NCBI RefSeq assembly: GCF_900142265.1
Contig: NZ_FRAH01000021.1
Location: forward strand, 1-48,052
Length of the DNA stretch: 48,052 bases
Reading direction: 5' to 3'
From: Anaerotignum lactatifermentans DSM 14214
GTDB lineage: Bacteria > Bacillota > Clostridia > Lachnospirales > Anaerotignaceae
The notes below the pieces were generated by a model, which saw only the letters and a program-made list of their open reading frames with translations, did no database searches and had not been told where the DNA came from. A program made the position numbers and the translations under genes. Below, in pieces: positions 8,545 through 17,399 of the stretch; positions within the stretch are counted from its first letter, which is position 1; every line of letters begins with the position of its first letter.

Positions 8545-9423
8545 TTATTTTCCAACAGTTTCTAAAAATAAATCTTCTTGTTCTTCGTCCCAGTATAGAG
8601 TTTCTCCATCAATACTCAAATAGAACAAAGTTGCTTGTCCATTTTGATACTTTTCGTTATGTCCAATTCTAGCAGAATATGTATGCTCTTTCTTTGTGGT
8701 TAAATCTGTAAAGCCGTTTTTACAAGTCCACAACCCACAACCCATAGGGTCTGTTTCGACATAGTTTAATGTATCAAAATCAATGCCATTTTTCCAAATA
8801 TCTTGAACACTATCTTCAATACTTAAACGATAATATCCATCTATTACACCGTCAGTGTTTTTGTTTTCTGTAAGATTTTGTTCTACCACTTGTCCTATTT
8901 CTGAATTCGCAGAGCCCGAATGATTACTCGAAGTTGGTAAAATCATTGGCAGAATATAAAGCGACATAAGTACACAATATACAAGACATCCAATAGTTGC
9001 TTTTTTCTTGAACGGAGATTTACCCAATAAGAATAGCACTGCTATTGGTGGTAATAAAATTATTAACCCTATAACTACCGCTTTATATCCTGTACCACAG
9101 TTTTCTTGTATTCCGTAATTAGAATAACCGCCACTTTGCCTTACAGCATTTCCTTGCCCATTTTCATTAGATTCCAAAATACCCGAATTTTCAGAAACAA
9201 TAAAATTACAATTAGGACATTTGTTAAATTGAACATAGTTTCTTCTTAAAGTTTCGATTTGCTCACTTTGTTTCAAATATTTTTTACCATGGAAAAGCGT
9301 CCCTTTTTGCAATGTTTCTGCCTTGGATATATCTTTTGCTAGTTTTTTATTGCGAGCTATTTCTGTTGATGAAACAAACCATGTCTTTCCACAATGAGGG
9401 CAGGTAAACTTATATTGTGCCAT
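8545..9423 (-). CDS. Zinc-ribbon protein with two membrane segments, unknown function
   Basis: 292 aa. N-terminal zinc ribbon: FTCPHCGKTW (residues ~6-15) pairs with KCPNCNF near 68-74. A Gly/Asn-rich linker leads to two hydrophobic helices (about 114-134 and 144-164) and an extracytoplasmic or C-terminal domain of ~130 residues with DGYYRLSIEDSVQDIWKNGID. The gene is clearly more AT-rich than cdd, era or udg around it, and it sits in the conserved era-cdd neighbourhood where it is not expected, so lateral acquisition is likely. AGGAGG lies 6 bases before the start. No specific function can be given. Confidence 0.75.
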   Translation of the reverse strand: MAQYKFTCPHCGKTWFVSSTEIARNKKLAKDISKAETLQKGTLFHGKKYLKQSEQIETLRRNYVQFNKCPNCNFIVSENSGILESNENGQGNAVRQSGGYSNYGIQENCGTGYKAVVIGLIILLPPIAVLFLLGKSPFKKKATIGCLVYCVLMSLYILPMILPTSSNHSGSANSEIGQVVEQNLTENKNTDGVIDGYYRLSIEDSVQDIWKNGIDFDTLNYVETDPMGCGLWTCKNGFTDLTTKKEHTYSARIGHNEKYQNGQATLFYLSIDGETLYWDEEQEDLFLETVGK

Positions 9424-9433
9424 AGCTACCTCC

Positions 9434-9901
9434 TTACGCCTGTTCTGCTTTTTCCGCTTCTTCCGCAGCCTTTGCCGCCGCTTCTCTGGCGTCCCATTCT
9501 GCCTGCATTTCCAGCATCATCATATACTGGAGCCATCTGTCGTTTTTGGTGTCGATGTCTTCCTGTGTCAGACCTTTCAGTACGGTCAGCGCCTGATAAT
9601 ACTTCATGCCGTCCTCAACGGTGATATATTCGGATTTCATACCCAGCACAATGCCGATGCGGTTGGGCAGCATATACCGGCGGATTTCTTCCTGTACGCC
9701 TTCAATGGGTTTGCCCAGACGTTTCATAAATTCCAGGGCATTTTTGTAGTGGATGATGTATTCACTTTCTTTGATTTTCACCCGCTGACCCTGCCATTTT
9801 GTTTCGATGTATTCCACGATTTCATCCATGGTTTTGGGATTTGCCTGTACTTCGATGCCTGCAAATCTTGCTTTCAATGCTTCAATGCCTTTTGCTTCCA
9901 T
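9434..9901 (-). CDS. Conserved-looking hypothetical protein
   Basis: 155 aa, starting MEAKGIEALKARFAG. I do not recognise the family. It is soluble, mostly helical, with a segment ESEYIIHYKNALEFMKRLGKP and an Ala/Glu-rich C-terminal tail (AREAAAKAAEEAEKAEQA) that could form a helix or coiled coil. A good AAGGAG ribosome site lies 8 bases before the start. It is packed 3 bases after the udg gene and 10 bases before the zinc-ribbon gene, so it is probably co-transcribed with both. Confidence 0.75.
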   Translation of the reverse strand: MEAKGIEALKARFAGIEVQANPKTMDEIVEYIETKWQGQRVKIKESEYIIHYKNALEFMKRLGKPIEGVQEEIRRYMLPNRIGIVLGMKSEYITVEDGMKYYQALTVLKGLTQEDIDTKNDRWLQYMMMLEMQAEWDAREAAAKAAEEAEKAEQA

Positions 9902-9904
9902 TGT

Positions 9905-10474
9905 TTACACTCCTTGTTCTTTCAATTCATCATATTTTTTCCGAATGGCCTGCATATCTTCCCAAGCCGGTCGTTTTTTCGTTTCGTCCCGTAATAATGC
10001 GGAAGGGTGGTAAGTGGCGATGATGTGATAGCCTTTTCGCTCGATCCACTGCCCCCGCTGTCTTGTGATTTTAAAATCAGGAGAAATGATGGTGGTTGCC
10101 GCAATCCTGCCCAGACAAACAATGATCTTCGGGTGAATCATGGCAAGCTGATATCTGAGATAATTCAAGCACGCTTCTTTTTCGTCATCATGGGGATCTC
10201 TGTTTCCGGGGGGTCTGCATTTGACGATATTTGCCACATACACATCCTCCAGAGAAAGATTCACCGCCGCCAGCATTTTATCCAGCAGCTGTCCCGCGGA
10301 ACCCACAAAGGGAATCCCCGTCAAATCTTCCTGCTGACCGGGGCCCTCCCCAATGAACATAATATCCGCGTTGCGGTTGCCCTTGCCAATGACCACGTTT
10401 GTCCGCATTTCGCTCAAGCGGCACTTTTTGCAGCTATAGCAGGCACCCTCTAAAATTTCCCAGCTTTTTTCCAT
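9905..10474 (-). CDS. Uracil-DNA glycosylase, family 4 (Fe-S)
   Basis: 189 aa. Removes uracil from DNA as the first step of base excision repair. Family 4 features: FIGEGPGQQED motif near the N-terminus, CYSCKKCRL and the later cysteines expected to bind a 4Fe-4S cluster, and the HPSALLR motif near 155. It often stands in for Ung in Clostridia. GGAGTG precedes the start. It lies between cdd and era, a position held by other genes in Bacillus. Confidence 0.93.
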   Translation of the reverse strand: MEKSWEILEGACYSCKKCRLSEMRTNVVIGKGNRNADIMFIGEGPGQQEDLTGIPFVGSAGQLLDKMLAAVNLSLEDVYVANIVKCRPPGNRDPHDDEKEACLNYLRYQLAMIHPKIIVCLGRIAATTIISPDFKITRQRGQWIERKGYHIIATYHPSALLRDETKKRPAWEDMQAIRKKYDELKEQGV

Positions 10475-10480
10475 AAACCA

Positions 10481-10819
10481 TCACTCCAACATATACTGAC
10501 GCAAAGCATCTTCCGCCAGTTCCACAAAGTCTTCTCCTGCGCCCCAGTCAAAGCGGAAAATAACGCCTTGTCCACCGCCGCCTGCCGCCAGATGCACATG
10601 AGTCACCCCATCAAAATCCGTAGCAAGAACTGTCAGTGTCGCCCGATTGCTGGAACGTATATAATATTTTTCAAATAATCCCATGGCTACAGTCCCCTGT
10701 TCTGTTTCCTGAATATATTTATCCAGAAATTGTGCGGAAATGGCATTGTTTATCTGCTGCCACACCAGTTCCAGCACCTCCTTGGGCGCAACGGATACTT
10801 TCAAATCTTTCACTTCCAT
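10481..10819 (-). CDS. Small protein, possibly DUF6054 family
   Basis: 112 aa. The segments SSNRATLTVLATDFDG, HVHLAAGGGGQGVIFRFDWG and GEDFVELAEDAL give an alternating strand pattern followed by a helix, which I tentatively match to DUF6054-type proteins of Clostridia. No catalytic motif is evident; the AAGGGGQG stretch could be a tight turn. AGGGGGAT ribosome site. It is co-directional with udg (6-base gap) and cdd (26-base gap), so probably in the same transcript. Confidence 0.6.
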   Translation of the reverse strand: MEVKDLKVSVAPKEVLELVWQQINNAISAQFLDKYIQETEQGTVAMGLFEKYYIRSSNRATLTVLATDFDGVTHVHLAAGGGGQGVIFRFDWGAGEDFVELAEDALRQYMLE

Positions 10820-10845
10820 GAGAAATCCCCCTTTTCCTCAGGTTC

Positions 10846-11238
10846 TTACTTGATGTCCTCCCCGCGGAAGCCAAAGGGCAGCAGTTCCGTCAGGGCAAAT
10901 TCCTTCTCCCCTTCTAATTCGCTCCAAAGGACCACTTTTCCTTCTGGTATGAACTCAAAAAGTACCTGTCTGCAAATGCCGCAGGGAGCCGCATACTCGC
11001 CGCTGCTTGCCACAATGGCGATTTTCTCAAATTCTCGCACACCTTCAGAAACAGCTTTTGTCACCGCTGTCCGCTCTGCGCAAATGGTCGCTCCATAAGT
11101 GGCGTTTTCCACGTTGCATCCTGTAAAGACCCTGCCGTCCTTTGCCAGCAGTGCCGCCCCCACCTGAAAATGAGAGTAAGGGGCATAAGCCCTTGTCATG
11201 ACTTCTTTTGCCTTTGCGATGAGTTCCTGATTTGTCAT
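10846..11238 (-). CDS. cdd: Cytidine deaminase
   Basis: 130 aa, the homotetrameric zinc form that converts cytidine and deoxycytidine to uridine and deoxyuridine in pyrimidine salvage. The N-terminus has APYSHFQVGAALL; the catalytic HAE-equivalent is CAERTA (zinc Cys plus catalytic Glu) and the other zinc ligands are in PCGICRQVL. Length is normal. It keeps the Bacillus position after ybeY, but the dgkA gene usually between them is absent; only 18 bases separate the two. Confidence 0.97.
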   Translation of the reverse strand: MTNQELIAKAKEVMTRAYAPYSHFQVGAALLAKDGRVFTGCNVENATYGATICAERTAVTKAVSEGVREFEKIAIVASSGEYAAPCGICRQVLFEFIPEGKVVLWSELEGEKEFALTELLPFGFRGEDIK

Positions 11239-11256
11239 GGAAACACTTCCTTTCCC

Positions 11257-11724
11257 TTATGCGCGGGGAATTCCCGCCAGTTCCAGAATCTCTTTCTGTT
11301 TGGCGAACATTTCTTTTTCTTCTTCCGGCTCCATATGGTCATAGCCCAAAAGATGGAGCATGCTGTGAGCGGTGAGGAAGGCAATTTCCCGTTTCAGAGA
11401 ATGACCGTATTCCTCCGCCTGTTCTCTTGCCCGTTCCAGAGAAATGATGATATCCCCCAGCACCACTTCGCCCTTCTCGTTTCTGTCCATGATTTCCCCT
11501 TCTTCAAAGGTGAGCTGGGGAAAACTCAGCACATCCGTCGGGCGGTCGATGCCGCGGAATTGTTTGTTAATCTGATGGATTTCCTCGTTATCCACGATGG
11601 AAATGCTGATTTCGCATTCTTCCTGAAAGCCTTCGTATTTCAGGCTGTCCAGAGCAATTTTTTCCATAACGGCTTCCATCTCTTCCGGGAAGCCCTCTGT
11701 CCGTATATCAATCAGTACTGTCAC
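11257..11724 (-). CDS. ybeY: Endoribonuclease YbeY
   Basis: 155 aa. A zinc-dependent RNase acting in 16S rRNA 3'-end processing and ribosome quality control. The signature H-x3-H-x5-H reads HSMLHLLGYDH near the C-terminus, and NKQFRGIDRPTDVLSFP is the usual central block. The start is called at GTG (11724): AGGAGG lies 9 bases upstream and the protein then has family length; an ATG 28 codons further upstream would overlap pgpH deeply. It overlaps the end of pgpH by 17 bases, suggesting translational coupling. Confidence 0.94.
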   Translation of the reverse strand: MTVLIDIRTEGFPEEMEAVMEKIALDSLKYEGFQEECEISISIVDNEEIHQINKQFRGIDRPTDVLSFPQLTFEEGEIMDRNEKGEVVLGDIIISLERAREQAEEYGHSLKREIAFLTAHSMLHLLGYDHMEPEEEKEMFAKQKEILELAGIPRA

Positions 11725-13831
11725 TGTTTGTTTCCTCCTGTTCTGTGTCTGCCTTTTTCTTGGCAGCCTCTTGGATTTCCTTCTGTTCGGGATAGGAAAC
11801 CCGTTCATGATACATGCCGTGGAACACCTTCAGAAAAGCCAGTCGGATGGTTTCCAGTTCATTCAGGGTTAAACCGCTGTTGTTCAGCTGTCCATCGTCC
11901 AGTTTGTCTTTCATCAAGTTTTTCACAGCCGCTTCCGCTTCTTCCATGGTCTTGCCATGACCCAGCATGGAGCGCACCGCCGCTTCCACCGTATCCGCCA
12001 GCATCACCACTGCCGACTCCCGGCTGGAAGGGATGCGTCCCTGATAGCGGTAATCCGCTTCGTTCACATTCTCCGCGCCATAAAGCTTCAAAGCTTTGAA
12101 ATAGAAAAATTTCACCAGAGAATTGCCGTGGTGCTCCACGATCATATCCCGCACCACCGGCGGCAGTTTATACCGTTCTGCCAGTTCCAGCCCGCCTTTG
12201 GTGTGTCCCGTGATGATTTTCGCACTTTTTTCCGGCGGCAGTTCGTCATGGGGGTTATACCCAGACTGATTTTCCGCAAAAAACTGTGGATACCGCAGTT
12301 TTCCCACGTCGTGATAGTAAGCCCCGGCTCTTGCCAGCGCCGTATTGCCGCCAATGTCATAGACGGCTGTTTCCGCCAGATTTGCCACAATCAAACTATG
12401 GTGATATGTCCCCGGTGCCTCAATCATAAGCTTGCGCAGCAGTTCGTTGTTGGGATTGGTCAGTTCCATCAGTCGCAGTGGTGTATTTGCCTCAAACATA
12501 TTTTCCCAGAAAGGCAAACTGCCCACAGCCACAATCATGGACAGCAGCCCTGTTACGGCGCCAATGCCGCCTTGGAACAGCAATTCCGTAGAATACCCTT
12601 CCCCGAAGAAAAATCCCAGAGAAATGGTAGTCACAAAATCCACTGCCGCCATACCCAGCGCCGCCGGAATCAGATGGGAACGCTTGTCCGTTTTCTGAAT
12701 GATGAGGGCAGCAAAGGTACCGCTGATGAGGGCGTACATCAAAAACTGCACATCCCCATTGAAGATAAAGCACCCAATGATGCAGAACAAAGCATTGAGC
12801 CACAACGCCATTCGTCTGCCCACCAGCAGGCTCACCAGCATAGCAAAGAGCCCTACGGGAACAATGGTAAATACCGTCAGGTTTGCCAGTATCCGTATGA
12901 GCAGCACCATCATCATGTAGATGGTGAATAACATGCGTATTTCATTGGGCTTGAGAAGAATATTCCCCTTGCCCCACCGGAAAAACAGATACAGCGCCGC
13001 AAAGAGCATGCCTGTAATGACCAGACTGCCCAGCATAGGCATCAAACTGCCTTCCAGCCCTGTTTCACTGACCAGATTCAGCGCCACCAGCTTGTCGTAA
13101 ATCTCTTGGGTAATGATTTCCCCTTCGTCTACGATTTTCTGGTTTTTGCGGATGAGAACTTCATCCACTTCCGCCCGTTTTTCCTCTTTAGCCGCTTCCA
13201 CAGCCGCCTCATCCACAATGAGGTTGGGTTCCACAGCTGCCGACAGGATGACCCCTGCCATGGTTTTCAAGTCACTGCTCCATGCCAGTTCCTGCAAATA
13301 AGTCAGCCCGGACGCTTTGGCTTCCGTCAAACCGTCTGCCGTGACCCCTTTATCATAAATCTGTTTCAGTACCGATACACAGTCATTGGCAAATGCCTTT
13401 CGCTGGTCTGCCGTGAGATTTTCATAAGCCATGAGCTGTCTGTTGGACAGCACCACAGGCAATTCCAGCGAAATCTCCTGGACGGCGTTGTAAAAACTTT
13501 CCCCTTCCGGCAGTCCTGCCAGAACTGTATCCAGCTCCTGAAAGACCCCTTCCACCATGGTCACATTTTTATCCATGACGGTGGTATCCGTTTTATAAAT
13601 TGGCCCCACGCTGTTTGCCGCCGCTTCCCGGAGTTTTTCCGTTGCCGCTTCATCCACCGTGTCTTCCGGTGCCACATACCGCTTGGTTGCCACAGAGCCC
13701 ACCTGCACCGTTTCCCGCTGCTGAATAGAGCCTGTCCCAATGCAGACGATGGTCACCGCAAAAGCCAGCACAAACAATACAATCCGGTGCAGCTCCTTAC
13801 GCTCTGCCCCATCTGCTATCTTTCTTTCCAT
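11708..13831 (-). CDS. pgpH: 7TM-HD cyclic-di-AMP phosphodiesterase, PgpH family
   Basis: About 707 aa. Hydrolyses the second messenger c-di-AMP at the membrane (family knowledge). One N-terminal membrane helix (about 15-32) is followed by a large extracellular 7TMR-HDED domain (to ~270), seven hydrophobic helices (~275-465) and a cytoplasmic HD domain: YHHSLIVANL, AYYHDVGKLRYP with the HD pair, ITGHTKGG, EHHGNS and MLADTVEAA. Start chosen at 13831 because CGGAG is 8 bases upstream; two Met codons further up are possible. It overlaps phoH by 35 bases. Order phoH-pgpH-ybeY is conserved in Firmicutes. Confidence 0.95.
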   Translation of the reverse strand: MERKIADGAERKELHRIVLFVLAFAVTIVCIGTGSIQQRETVQVGSVATKRYVAPEDTVDEAATEKLREAAANSVGPIYKTDTTVMDKNVTMVEGVFQELDTVLAGLPEGESFYNAVQEISLELPVVLSNRQLMAYENLTADQRKAFANDCVSVLKQIYDKGVTADGLTEAKASGLTYLQELAWSSDLKTMAGVILSAAVEPNLIVDEAAVEAAKEEKRAEVDEVLIRKNQKIVDEGEIITQEIYDKLVALNLVSETGLEGSLMPMLGSLVITGMLFAALYLFFRWGKGNILLKPNEIRMLFTIYMMMVLLIRILANLTVFTIVPVGLFAMLVSLLVGRRMALWLNALFCIIGCFIFNGDVQFLMYALISGTFAALIIQKTDKRSHLIPAALGMAAVDFVTTISLGFFFGEGYSTELLFQGGIGAVTGLLSMIVAVGSLPFWENMFEANTPLRLMELTNPNNELLRKLMIEAPGTYHHSLIVANLAETAVYDIGGNTALARAGAYYHDVGKLRYPQFFAENQSGYNPHDELPPEKSAKIITGHTKGGLELAERYKLPPVVRDMIVEHHGNSLVKFFYFKALKLYGAENVNEADYRYQGRIPSSRESAVVMLADTVEAAVRSMLGHGKTMEEAEAAVKNLMKDKLDDGQLNNSGLTLNELETIRLAFLKVFHGMYHERVSYPEQKEIQEAAKKKADTEQEETNSDSTD

Positions 13832-14810
13832 CTGCATCACTCCGCTTTCTGGATTCAAACTTTTCATATGCCAGAATGATTTTCTGTACTAAGGGATGAC
13901 GCACAACGTCCTTGTTGGTAAGGGTAATCATGCCGATGCCCTCAATGCCGCTCAAAATTTTGGTAGCTTCCAACAAGCCGGAGCGTTTGCCCTCTGCCAA
14001 GTCGATCTGTGTCAAGTCTCCCGTAATGACCGCCTTGGAACCATACCCGATACGGGTCAGGAACATTTTCATCTGTTCCGGTGTGGTGTTCTGGGCTTCA
14101 TCCAGTACAATATAGGCGTTATCCAGTGTACGTCCGCGCATATACGCCAGAGGCGCCACTTCAATCAGCCCTTTTTCCATATTTTTTGTAAAATTTTCAA
14201 CCCCCATAATTTCGTAGAGCGCATCATAGAGGGGGCGCAGGTAAGGGTCTACCTTCTGCTGCAAATCCCCCGGCAAAAAGCCCAGTTTTTCCCCTGCTTC
14301 AATGGCAGGTCTAGTCAAAATGATGCGGTTGACTTCATTGTTTTTGAATGCGGTGATAGCCATTGCCATTGCCAGATAAGTTTTCCCGGTACCAGCAGGA
14401 CCAATGCCAAATACCACCGTATTGTTCTTCATCAGGTCGATATATTTTTTCTGCCCCATGGTCTTGGGTTTTAAGGGTCTGCCGTTGGCAGTGATGCAAA
14501 TCAGGTTGTCATAAACCTTTTCCAGTTCCTGCAAATCGGCTTCTTCGGCGGAAGAAATGAAGTATTCCAGATTCTGTTCTGTGATTTCTTCCCCTCTGCG
14601 GGCAAGGGCAGCCATGGAGTTGAGCACACTCCACGCCTTGTGTACACCTCTTTCTTCCCCAACCACTTTCACATCATCGCCGCGGTTGACAATCTGCACA
14701 CCGCAGCTTTTTTCGATTTTTCTGATATTGCTGTCAAACTGCCCGAATACAGGCAGGATAATGTCATTCTCCAACTGAATGGTTCTCTCTATTTGACTCA
14801 TCTTCGACAT
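13797..14810 (-). CDS. phoH: PhoH-family ATPase
   Basis: 337 aa. Cytosolic P-loop ATPase related to helicase cores, with suggested roles in RNA metabolism. An N-terminal KH-like region (residues ~20-75) is followed by the Walker A box GPAGTGKT and Walker B YIVLDEAQN, then TGDLTQIDL and KDVVRHPLV. Start at 14810 has AAAGGA five bases upstream; a TTG directly before it is not needed. It overlaps yqfD by 47 bases and pgpH by 35, a tightly coupled operon. Confidence 0.95.
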   Translation of the reverse strand: MSKMSQIERTIQLENDIILPVFGQFDSNIRKIEKSCGVQIVNRGDDVKVVGEERGVHKAWSVLNSMAALARRGEEITEQNLEYFISSAEEADLQELEKVYDNLICITANGRPLKPKTMGQKKYIDLMKNNTVVFGIGPAGTGKTYLAMAMAITAFKNNEVNRIILTRPAIEAGEKLGFLPGDLQQKVDPYLRPLYDALYEIMGVENFTKNMEKGLIEVAPLAYMRGRTLDNAYIVLDEAQNTTPEQMKMFLTRIGYGSKAVITGDLTQIDLAEGKRSGLLEATKILSGIEGIGMITLTNKDVVRHPLVQKIILAYEKFESRKRSDADGKKDSRWGRA

Positions 14811-16008
14811 CAAATTCCTTTCTCACTTGTTTTTTTCCAATTTCTTCGGACAAAGTCACTTTGCACACTGCCCGGACTCTGTCTGTATATGTTTCATATC
14901 TGATTTCCGTCTGCGCCACGGACTCGCCTTCTGCCAGCCCTTCCGCCGCTTTTTCCTTGCATTTTGCTTCCAAAAGGGCTTTGGCTTCCTCTACAGTATA
15001 AGTCTTTTCCGCCGTTTCATAAGGGCGGTAAACTTCTGTCCGCAGAGAAAAAGGCAGTGTCCAGTCTCCCAGACCCATGTTTTTTTCTTCCAAAACTTCC
15101 TTGTCGAAGTCGCTTTCCATGTGTGGCTTGATGAAATCCAGTTCCAGATCCCCAAAAAGCAGCACATGATTCTCCTTCTCCTTGCCGCCGAAAATCTTTT
15201 CCGTTTCCGTCAGCATTTGTTCTTCCGTCACCTCTGCCCATGTGGTTGCCTGCACGCTTCCGCTGGCTGCCACATATTCCGTTTCCATGGGCTCCCCTTC
15301 CAGCCCCACCAGAACCTCCGCAGAAATGAGCACATCCCCAGCCTGTACCACATCTCCCGCCTGCACAAGGGGCGTTCCTTTGGCTGCCGTGATTTTCTCC
15401 ACCACGCCGTCTTTTTCAGCAATGATGTCACAGGGCGTTTCTTCTTCCATGGGCGTAGGAGCCACAATGGTTTCCGCTACTTTTACCGTAGCTTCCGCCC
15501 CCTTGATGGACACACTCACCCAGGATAAGTCCGAAATATCCGCCAGCAGCGCCTTGGTCACCGCGTCTGCGTCCACCTGTTTTTTCCATTTTCCCGGCTT
15601 CAGACCGTATGCCTCGCAGGCAGTCAAAATCTCCTCCTCTGTCAAACGTTCATTGCCTTCCACATGAACCACCCAGACGAAAGAAGAAAGCACATAGAGG
15701 GTCGCCGCAAAAAATAAGATGCCCACTGCGAATATGGGATGGGTCTTTGCGTGCCGCATCTTTTCCGGCAAACCACCCAATGCCAAAATCTCCAAATGGC
15801 ACCCTGTCTTTTGGGCACATTCTTCCAGTTCTTTCAGTCCCGCCAGAGAAGTTTTCATCTCCATACCGCCGCCGACACCCTTGGCATCCCAGAATAAAAT
15901 CCGGCGGTATGCAGCCAGATTCATGAACCGTTCCATGGAAAAACCGGTTATTCTTATCATAACATATCCACGCAAATAATACCACAATACGGGCAACAAA
16001 TTCCGCAC
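14764..16008 (-). CDS. yqfD: Sporulation protein YqfD
   Basis: 414 aa. Related to SpoIV-stage proteins; in Bacillus yqfD is expressed in the mother cell under sigma-E. The N-terminal ~90 residues form a soluble domain (RITGFSMERFMNLAAYRR), one membrane helix lies near 93-112 (IFAVGILFFAATLYVLSSF), then a POTRA-like region (VEGNERLTEEEILTACEAYGLKPG) and a beta-rich C-terminal domain with DVVQAGDVLISAEV. GTG start at 16008 with GGAAGG upstream, 12 bases after yqfC. Its presence argues that the host lineage sporulates or recently did. Confidence 0.93.
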   Translation of the reverse strand: MRNLLPVLWYYLRGYVMIRITGFSMERFMNLAAYRRILFWDAKGVGGGMEMKTSLAGLKELEECAQKTGCHLEILALGGLPEKMRHAKTHPIFAVGILFFAATLYVLSSFVWVVHVEGNERLTEEEILTACEAYGLKPGKWKKQVDADAVTKALLADISDLSWVSVSIKGAEATVKVAETIVAPTPMEEETPCDIIAEKDGVVEKITAAKGTPLVQAGDVVQAGDVLISAEVLVGLEGEPMETEYVAASGSVQATTWAEVTEEQMLTETEKIFGGKEKENHVLLFGDLELDFIKPHMESDFDKEVLEEKNMGLGDWTLPFSLRTEVYRPYETAEKTYTVEEAKALLEAKCKEKAAEGLAEGESVAQTEIRYETYTDRVRAVCKVTLSEEIGKKQVRKEFDVEDESNRENHSVGE

Positions 16009-16020
16009 CTGCCTTCCTTC

Positions 16021-16284
16021 CTACCGCAAAAATTCCAGGCGAAAAATCCGCCCTTTCACCACGATACAGGCTGCCGACATCTGCTTCAGTTCCAGCCCTT
16101 CTCCCGTCAGCAGCAGCCTGCCTGCGCCCGTGGCAATGCGTATGGTTTCAGCGCTGTATTCCAACAGCCCCTTATGGTTTTCCACGGTCACTTCCTCCTG
16201 CCCCACCATGGACACCAGCGGCAGATCCAGCACCACTTCCTTGGGCAAATCCAGCTTTTCCGCCATGCCTTTGCCAAATCCCAT
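16021..16284 (-). CDS. yqfC: Sporulation protein YqfC
   Basis: 87 aa, small soluble beta-rich protein always found next to yqfD. The pattern DLPLVSMVGQEEVTVENHKG then AGRLLLTGEGLELKQM fits the YabP/YqfC family, where short strands alternate with Gly turns. Strong AGGAGG site 7 bases before the start. First gene of the yqfC-yqfD-phoH-pgpH-ybeY run. Confidence 0.93.
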   Translation of the reverse strand: MGFGKGMAEKLDLPKEVVLDLPLVSMVGQEEVTVENHKGLLEYSAETIRIATGAGRLLLTGEGLELKQMSAACIVVKGRIFRLEFLR

Positions 16285-16320
16285 GACCAGAACCTCCTCT
16301 CTGTCAAATGCCCTCTCTTA

Positions 16321-16350
16321 TAGGTATGCCCGCCGTCCCCGTCCCATACC
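16321..16350 (-). promoter_or_regulatory. Possible sigma-E-like promoter before yqfC
   Basis: On the minus strand GGTATGG (16350-16344) and CATACCTA (16328-16321) lie 15 bases apart, loosely like the sigma-E boxes (GHATAnW and CATAcAhT). The proposal leans on the known sigma-E control of yqfC in Bacillus. A vegetative TATAAG hexamer overlaps, and downstream housekeeping genes would also need a vegetative promoter. Confidence 0.3.
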
Positions 16351-16375
16351 CGCAAAAAAAGCCGGAAGCCCTTTC

Positions 16376-16553
16376 GGGGCATCTTCATAAGAAAACAAAG
16401 AAAGCCAAAATCCTTATCATTACAAAGGATTTTGGCTTTCTTATTTTATTAAGATTTTATTTGTTATGTTTTCTTCTGAAGACAGCCGTCGCAATTCCCC
16501 TTAAGAAATCAAGAAAAAGGAAAACCAATGTTTTCTTAAGGGGAAATTGCTTT
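16376..16553. repeat. Intergenic hairpin repeat, copy 1 (178 bp)
   Basis: Starts GGGGCATCTTCATAAGAAAA and ends AAATTGCTTT. It contains a nested hairpin (outer CATAAGAAAACA / TGTTTTCTT, inner AAGAAAGCCAAAATCCTT / AAAGGATTTTGGCTTTCTT) and a second hairpin (CAATTCCCCTTAAGAAA / TTTCTTAAGGGGAAATTG). The left hairpin with its T-rich tail could act as a terminator. The same element recurs at 41578-41756 and, diverged, at 23178-23329. It fills the gap between the ABC transporter operon end and yqfC. Confidence 0.85.
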
Positions 16554-16600
16554 GGCAAAAACCAAACTCCTTCCGGCTGTGTGTTTCTATGAATTTTTTA

Positions 16601-17395
16601 TCAGGACAGCAGCGCGCGGTCGCTGGAAAATTCGCTGCCGCTGGCAACAGAGAACTGCCGCAGCAGGTCGTCCACCGTGAGTTTTTTCTTTTCTTCCCCG
16701 CGGATATCCAGAATAATCTGTCCGTTGTTCATCATAATCAGACGATTGCCGTGAGCAATGGCGTCTTTCATGTTATGGGTAACCATCAGGGCAGTCAGGT
16801 TATTTTCCGCAATGATGCGGTCGGAAATTTCCAATACCTTTGCCGCCGTTTTGGGGTCAAGGGCTGCCGTATGTTCATCCAGCAGCAGTACTTTGGGCTT
16901 TTTCAGGGTAGCCATCAGCAGTGTCAATGCCTGCCGCTGACCGCCGGAAAGAAGCCCCACCTTGGAACGCAGGCGGTTTTCCAGCCCCAAATCCAGTGTT
17001 TTCAAAAGTTCTTTGTATTCTTCCCGTTCTTTGGCTCGGATACCCCAGCATAAGTGCCGTGTTTTGCCGCGACGGTAAGCAATTGCCAGATTTTCCTCGA
17101 TTTCCATATCTGCCGCCGTACCCATCATGGGGTCTTGGAACACACGTCCCAGATAAGCCGCCCGTTTGTAGTCCGGCAGTCTGGTGACATCTTTCCCGTC
17201 GATAAGCACCTGACCTTCGTCCAAAGGCCATGCGCCGCAGATGGCATTCATCATAGTGGATTTTCCGGCGCCATTGCCGCCGATGACGGTGACAAAATCC
17301 CCTTCTTCCAGCTTCAGATTCAAGCCGCTGAGGGCTCTTTTTTCATTGATGGTATTTGCATTGAATGTTTTCGATACGTTTCTTAATTCCAACAT
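16601..17395 (-). CDS. ABC transporter ATP-binding protein (aromatic amino acid-type system)
   Basis: 264 aa. ATPase subunit energising the permease encoded just upstream. Walker A GGNGAGKST, Q-loop in VFQDPMMG, signature LSGGQRQALTLL, Walker B VLLLDEHTAAL and H-loop VTHNMKDA are all intact. Start at 17395 is the Met of MLELRNVSKTF, with an AGGGGGC-like site upstream; the frame extends upstream into the permease and is not used. Third gene of a substrate-binding protein, permease, ATPase operon resembling TrpXYZ of streptococci, so tryptophan or tyrosine uptake is possible but not shown. Confidence 0.92.
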   Translation of the reverse strand: MLELRNVSKTFNANTINEKRALSGLNLKLEEGDFVTVIGGNGAGKSTMMNAICGAWPLDEGQVLIDGKDVTRLPDYKRAAYLGRVFQDPMMGTAADMEIEENLAIAYRRGKTRHLCWGIRAKEREEYKELLKTLDLGLENRLRSKVGLLSGGQRQALTLLMATLKKPKVLLLDEHTAALDPKTAAKVLEISDRIIAENNLTALMVTHNMKDAIAHGNRLIMMNNGQIILDIRGEEKKKLTVDDLLRQFSVASGSEFSSDRALLS

Positions 17396-17399
17396 AATC

